DNA of 5,696 nucleotides from Bacillota bacterium. GTDB lineage: Bacteria > Bacillota > Bacilli > Bacillales > Bacillaceae_J. The position numbers and the translations under genes were made by a program. The DNA is taken from NCBI GenBank assembly GCA_023457235.1, contig JAEWMK010000176.1, forward strand, positions 1-5,696. The letters run 5' to 3'. The notes beneath the pieces are model-generated. The model ran no database searches, was not told where the DNA came from, and saw only the letters and a list, made by a program, of their open reading frames with translations. How positions within the stretch are numbered: position 1 is the stretch's first letter; each line of letters starts with the position of its first letter. Below, one piece after another: positions 1 through 5,366 of the stretch.

Positions 1-131
1 ATGACCATTGCGACAAATTCTGCTCTCGTCACCGTTAGGATTGGCTTAAACGTTCCATCTGGATAGCCATTCACAACACCTTTTGAAACTAAATGTCGAA
101 TTGGCTTTTCTGCCCAATGTCCTTTAATATC
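1..131 (-). other. First SLH domain (partial at window edge), residues 1696-1738
   Basis: The segment has the SLH hallmarks in order: DIKGHWAEKPI (1696-1706), VSKGVVNGYPDGTFKP (1710-1725) and VTRAEFVAMV (1729-1738). The TRAE motif (1730-1733) is the conserved core that contacts the pyruvylated wall polysaccharide. Only about 43 of the usual ~55 residues are in the window. Two further SLH copies would be usual downstream. Confidence 0.95.
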
Positions 132-3100
132 TTTTAGATTACTTTCAAGGACTGATTCATTTTCTTGTTCAATACTAATAATTGTAAAGGTACTAAACTT
201 AGTAATTTCGATTTCAAGTCCTTCTGGATTCCCTTGATTATCATAAATGACCTTACCTTGTTGAACCTTCTTTTCACCATCGCTATGTTCAATATAGACT
301 GCAAGACCATCAAGTAAGGCTTTTCTTTCTATTGGATCATTTGGCAATTGAAGACCTTTTAATGGAAAGACTACCTTTGTCTGATGATCCTTTAAGTTCG
401 TTTCAATTGTCATTGGTTTGCCGTGCACAAGAACCTTACTATTTCCTGCAATCCTTTGAACTTCAGCTGCATTTATCGTTCGTTCCTCAACATTCTTTTT
501 CTCATTTTCATCACGAATTGGAATGATGGTAAAGTTAAGGTCTATTCCTAATTGATTAATTGCTTTCAAGGCTTCCTTAGGTATAGTTACTTTTACATCC
601 TCTGTTTGGATTTCTAGAGAAAGATCTCCACTCACTAATTCATTAATGGATTCAATTGGAACGGTAACGGCTACTTCATCAGCAGGATTGTCTGGTAAAT
701 CATCAATCACAATTCGGACAAGAGCTTCATTTTCTTGTAATACCCTTTCAACAACGGCCTTTGCCTTTTGATTATCAAAAACAACTGTATCCAGCTGCTT
801 TCCGTCTTCTGTGGTAGTTCTTATAATTCCTACCTGTGCAATCGGCGAATTTCCCTCACCTAAATCAACATTTACGTTTCTGGATTGTCCATTTGTTCCA
901 CCATTGCTGTTAGAGGGTGTCGTAGTAGAGCCGCCCCCACCACCCGTACCATTGTCATTGTCGTCATCTTCATCATCACTAGTTGACGCTGCCTGCCTTA
1001 TGACTGTAATGGTATAGATTTTTGTACCACCATCTTGAGCTGTAACAGTTACAGGAATGGGATTAGAACCAACCTGTAAATCAAATGTTTCTGTCATCGA
1101 TACCTGTATCGTATCACTTGTTGTTAGCGAAAGTGAGATAGAATCTGGTGTTGTCAAAGCCATTGATGGTGCTGCAATGGTTGGTGTTGGTGTTACTGTT
1201 CGTCCATTCATCGTTAACGATGAACTTAGATCTGCCACTTGTGCAGAGATAGAAATTTGTGTTGTATTATAATCAACATTTACTCGGTATACATCAACAC
1301 TCGGTGAGAAAGCTGGCGTTAGGGTTCCTTTGTCAACAGCTAATGAACCTAAATCTGCATTCCCTGATTTCAAACGATTGATTGTTACCATGTAATTCCT
1401 TGTTGTAATCCCATCTTGTGCCGTTACTACGACCGGTATCGAATTTGAACCAAAATTTAGAGTAATAGTATCAGCTGTCGTTACCTTTCCATTAATCGCA
1501 ACTTTTGCATCCTTTTGTTTTGGTATAGCTGCAATGGTTAGTACCGATACACTAGGATTAACGTTTGCTGAATAATTTGTAATGTTTGGATTAAAATCTG
1601 GACTTAGTAACCCTTCACTTATAATCAGATTACTTAATTCTACGTTATCTGATAACAATCTTGTAATCGTGATAGTGTATGTCTTTGTCGTGTAATCTTG
1701 TGCTGTTACTTCTACTGTGATTACATTTGGTCCAATTGCTAATGGGATACTTACCGCCGCTCCATTTGTTATAGTTGTATCGTTCACCTTAACGGTAGCT
1801 GTTGCGTCTGCCACAGATGGCGTTATATCTATAGCAGTTACATCATACCCTACATTGACCGTATAGCTTGTCTCGTTTGGTGCAAATTTTGGTTCGAGTA
1901 TTCCATTACTTAGTGTCAAATTGGTTAACATCGCATTATTTGATAAAGCAGTAACTGAGCTTCCATCAGATGTATTGGTTACTTGCATTCCACTGTTTCC
2001 TGCTATATCCAGTAAATCAAGCGTAAACTCGATTGGACCTGCTGAATCACCATTTTGTATTGTGTATTCAGCTAACCATGATGTTGGTGCACCGTTATTT
2101 GTGACTGTTGCACTATTCCCCAGTATCGTAACGGTTGGTGTTTGCACATTTTCACTTGTACCAATTGAAAGTATAATTTTATCCCCAACTTTAGCTTTTG
2201 TTGGATCAGCATTGTTAGAAGCAATGGTCACTGTCGTGGCTATTGGTGCTGTTTTGTCTAAAGTAACTGCCGTACCAGTTGTAACTGCTGTTACTTGTGT
2301 AGCTGTATTGTTACTTACATCCTTGAAGTCTACCGTAAACGGTATTATTCCTTCTGCATCTCCAGTCTGCATAACATAGGTAGCTTGCCATGTATTCGGA
2401 CCGCTATCACCATTGTCGCTAACTAATGCATTATTCCCAGCAATTGTAACCGTTGGTGCAGTAATAACCTCATTAGTAACAATATTTAATGTGATCGTAT
2501 CGCCAACCTTTGCTTTTGTCGGATCTTGACCATTATTCGATGTCATTGTTACATCAGCTGTAGGTGGAGTTTTATCCAATACATTGATAGTAAAGGCTTT
2601 ATCAGAATATGCTCCGTGTTGATCCGTGACACGAATTGTAAGGCTATATTGATTTTTTACATTGTAATTCAATACAGCTTTTGTGATTAAACGATTATTA
2701 TCAATCTCAAACGCGGTTGTATCTCCTGCTTGGATAGCGTAAGAAAGGGCTGCATCACCATCTTGATCTATTCCGTTCAATATTCCAACTTCAGTTCCTG
2801 CTGCAACCTTTTCATCGACTGTATTATTCGATAATGTAATATCGGTTGGTACTCTATTAACTGTTACGATCCAGTTTTTGTTGGTTCCATCTTCTGCAGT
2901 AACAACGTAAGTAACAGGATTACTAAAATTATTGTTAGATGTTCCGCTTGTTTGAGTTACTCCTCCAACTTTTACAAATTGAACATTATCAGAAGCTGCA
3001 AACATTGGAATTAAATTACTTATATCTTGTGTTCCTGCTACTTCTACATAAATTGTACCATCGTCAATCTCCGCTGGTTTAAGCTGTTGAGGAATACTAA

Positions 3101-5216
3101 AACTTAATATATTCGCTTCACTACTTTTTTGTACTTCTATTGATGCAGTTTGTGTATTGCTTGAAAAAGCAGTCGTTCCACCATTAGTAGTTGTATCAAC
3201 CTTTGTTCCCTGTGTTCCTGACGATTGATCCCAACCTCGAAATGCAAAGCTTGCTATTTCACCTAGATTGCTAGATTGATAACGAATTTTATCTGTAGCT
3301 CGAAGTAAAAGTGAGCTTGTTTCAGTTACTGTTCCAAATGCCTGCCAAGTTAAACCGTCTAACGAATACTCCCATGTTCCATTTCCTGTAGTATGATTAA
3401 TCGCTATTCCTGAGGTCGCACCGATATCAACATCTGACATACTTGCAATCGCTGCAACAGTAACTTCCGTGCTTGTTGTATTCTTTGCTACTACATTAAA
3501 TGAATAAGGTCCGGAAGTTAGGTTTGGAGCATCATTTTCAGATGTAACGTTCATGCTTGCTGTACCAACAGCTGCTGAAAAAGCAGTTGAACCTCCATTC
3601 GTTGTTACATCTGCTAAACTATATGGACTTCCAGTGGTTCGATCCCATGCACGGAAAGTCAATGTAGCCGTTTCGCCATTTATTGAATCAGGAATATATT
3701 TGAATATATCTATATCTCTTAATAGAAGTGCATTATTGTTACTAACGGAAGGAATTGGTTTCCAAAAGGAATCAAAGTATTGCCATTCCCCATTACCTGT
3801 AGTACCAGAAACTGCAATTCCTTTTAATGCACCGCTATCCTGATCCATTGAATCTAGAAAACTTGAAACTAATACTCCGGATGATTCCGTATCTTCATTA
3901 GTTCCAGTAAGATTAACACTAGTTCTATTTAGTATAGGTGCTTCATTTACATCAGTAACTGAGATTGTAAAATCTTTTTCATAGGTTAACATCCCAGAAT
4001 CAGTGACTCTAATTCGAATTGAATAGCTATTCTTCGTTTCAAAATCAAATTCACCATTCGTTTTCAGTTGATTGCCTGAAATAGTAAAGTTAGTTGTATC
4101 ACCAGAAACAATAGAATACGTATGCGTAGCGCCCTCATCAGGGTCTGTAGCACTCAATGTTCCAATGGTGGTTCCTGAAGATGCGTTTTCAGCAAAGGAA
4201 CTAAATGAAAGTGCAATGTCCGTTGGTGCTTGATTAGCCTTAATAATTGGTCCAACTAAAGGACTTTCTACTGGTGACCCAGTTGTTTCCCCCGCACTTG
4301 CTACTGGGGTAACTTCAAAACTAATATATTTCCCTTCATCATCAGCCGTAGGTTTATAGGTTTGACTTGTAGCTCCATTAATTGCTACCTTACCAGAACC
4401 ACCCACATCATTTGAACGGTACCACTTATATATTGAAGTACCTTCTATATCACCATCTGCATCAACATAAGCATAACTTCCTGTTATCACTTGACCAACT
4501 TGAGGTGCTCCAGCTATTGAAACGCCAGTTGCAGTTGGTGTAGCATTTGCACTAACATCTGCTATTGTGATGTTTTCAAAATTAAAATCAGCTGGATTAT
4601 GGGTATCAACTGAAAATGTTATTGAGATAGATTTAACGTTTTGTATATTATATTGATTATTTCCATTAAAAAGGGTGCTGATTTGAACAACTGAATTTGG
4701 TAATTTTATTCCTGGATTAGGATTAGATACATCTACAAGCTTAATTGTTGAATCATCCTTAGTTGTTATATGGACTTTAAAACTTTCAAAATAGGTATTA
4801 TTACCGAATGCACTAATCCCTAAATCTTTAAAGGTAAAGGTTTTGCATGTACTCGAACCTTCTGTCTTTATAACAAGAGTTCTTATACCGGTGGGCGCTC
4901 CCCCTGGATCCGTTATATTTGGATCCGAAAATAACTGTGTACCATCAACATGAAAACCATTACTTACAACGAATTTGTCACCAAAAGTTGCAAAGCCAGA
5001 TCCCGCACTATTGTCTGGGCCCAATGGTCCACTAAAATCATAGGTTCCATCTATAGTTCCTATTGATCCTGCTGCAAAAGTCTTAACAGGAATTCCAGAG
5101 ATTAATGGCATGAAAACAATCAAAAAGGAGAGAATTATCCGTGTTATATATTGTATTCCTTTTAAAACAAATCCCTTCCTTTTCCCTCCTTTTTTTATAC
5201 TTGACATTTCTTTCAT
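1..5216 (-). CDS. Large secreted SLH-anchored multidomain surface protein (adhesin/stalk type), C-terminus outside window
   Basis: A single open frame of 1738 complete codons runs from an ATG at 5216-5214 to the window edge with no stop, so the gene is 3'-partial. The start is chosen because AAGGAG lies six bases upstream; an in-frame ATG three codons further in (5207-5205) lacks a comparable site. The product has a signal peptide, then about ten beta-sandwich domains: Ig-like, two cadherin-type, a tandem pair of ~135-residue domains, a DUF5018-like domain, two bacterial Ig-like repeats and three PF12733-like repeats. An acidic/Gly-rich linker, a mixed-charge domain and the first part of an SLH domain follow. 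SLH domains bind pyruvylated secondary cell-wall polymer, so the protein is predicted to be non-covalently wall-anchored. No catalytic motif is visible. Composition is Thr/Asn/Ser/Val-rich with a single cysteine (C124). Adhesion or matrix function is inferred from domain type. Usually three SLH copies are present; the remaining ones should lie just outside the window. Family assignments are from motif recognition, not a search. Confidence 0.95.
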   Translation of the reverse strand, partial: MKEMSSIKKGGKRKGFVLKGIQYITRIILSFLIVFMPLISGIPVKTFAAGSIGTIDGTYDFSGPLGPDNSAGSGFATFGDKFVVSNGFHVDGTQLFSDPNITDPGGAPTGIRTLVIKTEGSSTCKTFTFKDLGISAFGNNTYFESFKVHITTKDDSTIKLVDVSNPNPGIKLPNSVVQISTLFNGNNQYNIQNVKSISITFSVDTHNPADFNFENITIADVSANATPTATGVSIAGAPQVGQVITGSYAYVDADGDIEGTSIYKWYRSNDVGGSGKVAINGATSQTYKPTADDEGKYISFEVTPVASAGETTGSPVESPLVGPIIKANQAPTDIALSFSSFAENASSGTTIGTLSATDPDEGATHTYSIVSGDTTNFTISGNQLKTNGEFDFETKNSYSIRIRVTDSGMLTYEKDFTISVTDVNEAPILNRTSVNLTGTNEDTESSGVLVSSFLDSMDQDSGALKGIAVSGTTGNGEWQYFDSFWKPIPSVSNNNALLLRDIDIFKYIPDSINGETATLTFRAWDRTTGSPYSLADVTTNGGSTAFSAAVGTASMNVTSENDAPNLTSGPYSFNVVAKNTTSTEVTVAAIASMSDVDIGATSGIAINHTTGNGTWEYSLDGLTWQAFGTVTETSSLLLRATDKIRYQSSNLGEIASFAFRGWDQSSGTQGTKVDTTTNGGTTAFSSNTQTASIEVQKSSEANILSFSIPQQLKPAEIDDGTIYVEVAGTQDISNLIPMFAASDNVQFVKVGGVTQTSGTSNNNFSNPVTYVVTAEDGTNKNWIVTVNRVPTDITLSNNTVDEKVAAGTEVGILNGIDQDGDAALSYAIQAGDTTAFEIDNNRLITKAVLNYNVKNQYSLTIRVTDQHGAYSDKAFTINVLDKTPPTADVTMTSNNGQDPTKAKVGDTITLNIVTNEVITAPTVTIAGNNALVSDNGDSGPNTWQATYVMQTGDAEGIIPFTVDFKDVSNNTATQVTAVTTGTAVTLDKTAPIATTVTIASNNADPTKAKVGDKIILSIGTSENVQTPTVTILGNSATVTNNGAPTSWLAEYTIQNGDSAGPIEFTLDLLDIAGNSGMQVTNTSDGSSVTALSNNAMLTNLTLSNGILEPKFAPNETSYTVNVGYDVTAIDITPSVADATATVKVNDTTITNGAAVSIPLAIGPNVITVEVTAQDYTTKTYTITITRLLSDNVELSNLIISEGLLSPDFNPNITNYSANVNPSVSVLTIAAIPKQKDAKVAINGKVTTADTITLNFGSNSIPVVVTAQDGITTRNYMVTINRLKSGNADLGSLAVDKGTLTPAFSPSVDVYRVNVDYNTTQISISAQVADLSSSLTMNGRTVTPTPTIAAPSMALTTPDSISLSLTTSDTIQVSMTETFDLQVGSNPIPVTVTAQDGGTKIYTITVIRQAASTSDDEDDDNDNGTGGGGGSTTTPSNSNGGTNGQSRNVNVDLGEGNSPIAQVGIIRTTTEDGKQLDTVVFDNQKAKAVVERVLQENEALVRIVIDDLPDNPADEVAVTVPIESINELVSGDLSLEIQTEDVKVTIPKEALKAINQLGIDLNFTIIPIRDENEKKNVEERTINAAEVQRIAGNSKVLVHGKPMTIETNLKDHQTKVVFPLKGLQLPNDPIERKALLDGLAVYIEHSDGEKKVQQGKVIYDNQGNPEGLEIEITKFSTFTIISIEQENESVLESNLKDIKGHWAEKPIRHLVSKGVVNGYPDGTFKPILTVTRAEFVAMV
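141..878 (-). other. Mixed-charge wall-proximal domain before the SLH region, residues 1447-1692
   Basis: Unlike the Thr/Asn-rich repeats, this ~246-residue part is rich in Glu, Lys, Ile and Val, with segments such as VAVTVPIESINEL, VKVTIPKEALKAI and INAAEVQRIAGNSKVLVHGK. It ends ITKFSTFTIISIE. Domains of this layout are familiar between a Gly/Ser-rich linker and the SLH triplet in Bacillales surface proteins. There 'P..AL..I' and 'F.TFTII' segments recur. I know of no defined function; a spacer or wall-layer adaptor role is inferred. Confidence 0.5.
879..992 (-). other. Acidic then Gly/Ser/Thr/Asn-rich flexible linker, residues 1409-1446
   Basis: An acidic run SDDEDDDNDN (1413-1422) is followed by GTGGGGGST (1423-1431) and TTPSNSNGGTNGQSR. 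Such low-complexity joints commonly separate the extended repeat stalk from the wall-proximal part of SLH proteins. The DNA is correspondingly GC-rich over the Gly run (about 930-950), against the AT-rich surroundings. Confidence 0.75.
996..1358 (-). repeat. Cadherin-like beta-sandwich repeat (PF12733 type), copy 3 with an insertion, residues 1287-1407
   Basis: Signature ADLGSLAVDKGTLTPAFSPS (1287-1306) with VYRVNVDYNT, then LTMNGR, and the closing VGSNPIPVTVTAQDG with KIYTITVIR. It is about 30 residues longer than copies 1 and 2. The extra material is a Thr/Ser/Pro-rich stretch at about 1343-1375 between the NGR turn and the FDLQVGSN strand. Confidence 0.8.
1371..1640 (-). repeat. Cadherin-like beta-sandwich repeat (PF12733 type), copy 2, residues 1193-1282
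   Basis: Signature ELSNLIISEGLLSPDFNPN (1193-1211) with TNYSANVNPSV, then AKVAINGKVTTADTITL, FGSNSIPVVVTAQDG and TTRNYMVTINR. Its 90-residue length is typical of the family. It is separated from copy 1 by a five-residue LSDNV joint. Confidence 0.85.
1656..1931 (-). repeat. Cadherin-like beta-sandwich repeat (PF12733 type), copy 1, residues 1096-1187
   Basis: Shows the family signature L.NLTLSNGILEPKFAPN (1097-1114) and TSYTVNVGYDV, then a VKVNDTTITNG middle, IGPNVITVEVTAQDY and TKTYTITITR at the end. Members of this family occur in tandem in Gram-positive wall proteins, often just before SLH or other anchoring modules, as here. Confidence 0.85.
1944..2258 (-). repeat. Bacterial Ig-like repeat, copy 2, residues 987-1091
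   Basis: Parallel to copy 1: DKTAPIATTVTIASNNA, DPTKAKVGDKIIL (1004-1016), TPTVTILGN, TSWLAEYTIQNGDSAG, EFTLDLLDIAGNSG and SSVTAL. The DPTKAKVGD nonapeptide is identical in both copies at a spacing of 106 residues, while the codons differ (for example GATCCG versus GATCCA). The family relation is therefore clear without recent DNA-level duplication. Confidence 0.75.
2259..2573 (-). repeat. Bacterial Ig-like repeat, copy 1, residues 882-986
   Basis: Begins KTPPTADVTMTSNNGQ, then DPTKAKVGDTITL (898-910), a TAPTVTIAGN segment, NTWQATYVMQTGDAEG, PFTVDFKDVSNNTATQ and closes GTAVTL before the next DK-AP. This is the bacterial Ig-like pattern found in tandem in many surface adhesins. The next copy starts 105 residues later. 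Confidence 0.75.
2574..2849 (-). other. Cadherin-type domain 2, residues 790-881
   Basis: The domain begins PTDITLSNNTVDEKVAAGTE, then DQDGDA (817-822), FEIDNNRLITK (836-846), LNYNVKNQYSLTIRVTDQHG (849-868) and FTINVLDK (875-882). It resembles cadherin domain 1 but is degenerate at the calcium sites: the FDFE motif is replaced by LNYN, and the C-terminal D.NE.P linker is replaced by LDKTPP. This suggests weaker or absent Ca2+ binding at this junction. Confidence 0.7.
2853..3119 (-). other. DUF5018-like beta domain, residues 700-788
   Basis: The segment begins EANILSFSIPQQLKPAEID, continues TIYVEVAGTQDISNLIPMF, then NVQFVKVGGVTQTSG, and ends with NFSNPVTYVVTAEDGTNKNW and IVTVNR. The elements 'ILSFSIP', 'D.TIYVEV', 'SNLIPMF' and 'FSNPVTYVVTAEDG..K.W.VTV' match what I know of DUF5018-type repeats, found in secreted and surface proteins of Firmicutes and Bacteroidetes. 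No enzymatic role is known to me. Confidence 0.55.
3129..3530 (-). repeat. Tandem ~135-residue surface domain, copy 2, residues 563-696
   Basis: Second unit, with matching landmarks: APNL start (563), DVDIG (595-599), TTGNGTWEYSLDG (609-621), LLLRATDKIRY (636-646), FRGWDQSSG (659-667), TTNGGTTAFS (676-685) and TASIEV (690-695). It keeps the fuller motif 'WEYSLDGLTWQAF', where copy 1 has the altered QYFDSFWKPI. It abuts a DUF5018-like domain rather than a third copy. Confidence 0.65.
3531..3941 (-). repeat. Tandem ~135-residue surface domain, copy 1, residues 426-562
   Basis: First of two adjacent homologous units. Shared landmarks are an AP.L start (426), an acidic D.D.G segment (DQDSG 458-462), TTGNGEWQY (472-480), LLLRD (497-501), FRAWD (521-525), TTNGGSTAFS (538-547) and TASMNV (552-557), ending at a cadherin-like linker ENDAP (560-564). 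Copy 2 lines up across its whole length. The two are well diverged at DNA level, so this is an old duplication. I recognise the motif set from large bacterial repeat proteins but cannot give a family accession. Confidence 0.65.
3942..4229 (-). other. Cadherin-type domain 1, residues 330-425
   Basis: The domain starts APTDIALS and carries the cadherin calcium-site pattern in order: FAEN (341-344), TDPDEG (357-362), FDFETKNSY (390-398), VTD (404-406) and the inter-domain linker DVNEAP (422-427). The ~96-residue length fits the family. These acidic residues normally bind Ca2+ between successive domains and stiffen the rod. All the expected acidic positions look present, so calcium binding is likely here. 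Confidence 0.8.
4242..4538 (-). other. Ig-like domain of the DADGD...WYRS type, residues 227-325
   Basis: The segment reads GVSIAGAPQVGQVITGSY, then YVDADGDIEGTS (250-261) and YKWYRS (263-268), then NGATSQTYKPTADDEGKYISFEVTPVA. This order is that of a common Ig-like repeat in bacterial surface proteins: an acidic turn, a core Trp and a 'D.GKYISFEVTPVA' strand pair. It is present once. It probably acts as a structural spacer between the N-terminal domain and the first cadherin domain. Confidence 0.6.
4548..5069 (-). other. Unrecognised beta-rich N-terminal domain, residues 50-223
   Basis: After the signal peptide come about 170 residues without internal repeats. They begin GSIGTIDGTYDFSGP and end NFENITIADVSANA, with alternating hydrophobic/polar segments such as TLVIKT, FKVHITT and SISITFSV that suggest a beta-sandwich or jelly roll. 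It holds the only cysteine of the visible protein (C124, in STCKTF). I cannot assign a family. Being the outermost part if the C-terminus is wall-bound, it is a candidate ligand- or carbohydrate-binding head; that role is inference only. Confidence 0.5.
5070..5216 (-). other. Signal peptide, residues 1-49 of the surface protein
   Basis: The n-region is unusually long and basic (K2, K8, K9, K12, R13, K14, K19, R26), followed by a hydrophobic stretch at about 27-42 (IILSFLIVFMPLISGI). A signal-peptidase-I-like site TFAA|G falls at 49/50. This is the pattern of large Sec-exported Gram-positive wall proteins. The exact cleavage point (after A48 or A49) is an estimate. Confidence 0.85.
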
Positions 5217-5222
5217 AGTATT

Positions 5223-5228
5223 CTCCTT
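5223..5228 (-). promoter_or_regulatory. Ribosome binding site of the SLH surface protein gene
   Basis: On the minus strand AAGGAG (within GGAAGGAGAA) ends six bases before the ATG at 5216. It is near-perfectly complementary to the Bacillales 16S rRNA tail, decides the start codon and predicts efficient translation initiation. Confidence 0.9.
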
Positions 5229-5236
5229 CCTAATAA

Positions 5237-5264
5237 ACACTTATGATTTAATATCACACTTGTG
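5237..5264 (-). repeat. Pair of 9-base direct repeats just upstream of the ribosome binding site
   Basis: On the minus strand CACAAGTGT (5264-5256) and CATAAGTGT (5245-5237) match at 8 of 9 bases with a 19-base period, close to two helical turns. They end nine bases before the ribosome binding site. A regulator site is possible, but in DNA this AT-rich a single pair of short repeats may be chance. Confidence 0.3.
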
Positions 5265-5297
5265 TTCATTTACATTGAAAACAAATCAACAATGAAA

Positions 5298-5322
5298 GAC
5301 AGCAAATTAATATTTGCAAGTC
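5298..5322 (-). terminator. Weak AT-rich hairpin, possible leaky terminator after the collar gene
   Basis: An inverted repeat pairs GCAAAT (5302-5307) with ATTTGC (5312-5317) around a four-base loop. It extends, after a small internal bulge, by GAC (5298-5300) with GTC (5320-5322). On the minus strand it is followed by a T-rich but interrupted tract (TTTCATTGTTG), and the other side is also A/T-rich. The stem has few G-C pairs, so strong termination is doubtful. Confidence 0.3.
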
Positions 5323-5366
5323 CATATTTTTCATTTTTTAATCTATTAATCTTTTTACAATTCCCC

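Larger units (their letters stand above)
5217..5366 (-). other. Intergenic leader between the collar gene and the surface-protein gene
   Basis: This 150-base AT-rich gap holds a weak hairpin (5298-5322), a pair of 9-base direct repeats (5237-5264) and the ribosome binding site. I looked for a sigma-A promoter on the minus strand and found only weak candidates: for example a TGATATTAA extended -10-like element next to the repeats, with no good -35 at 17 bases. Either the gene has its own weak or alternative-sigma promoter, or it is read from the collar gene. Confidence 0.5.

Noticed and set aside
1921..2379. A 152-codon open frame on the plus strand, the longest of several (others at 332-526, 811-1017, 1057-1272, 3553-3843)
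   Set aside because: All lie antisense inside the continuous minus-strand gene, which has a signal peptide, clear domain motifs and an SLH end. Their translations are low-complexity Val/Ser/Pro-rich shadows, with no ribosome binding site or recognisable motif.
1371..2573. CRISPR or recent DNA-level repeat array, suggested by recurrent similar text
   Set aside because: The recurrences are protein-level Ig-like and beta-sandwich repeats about 90-106 codons apart with diverged codons. There are no short identical DNA repeats with unique spacers.
1..5216. Possible frameshift or pseudogene state of the large gene
   Set aside because: The reading frame stays open without a stop from the ATG at 5216 to the window edge. 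The domain motifs follow in one frame throughout, and the frame at the edge agrees with the SLH sequence.
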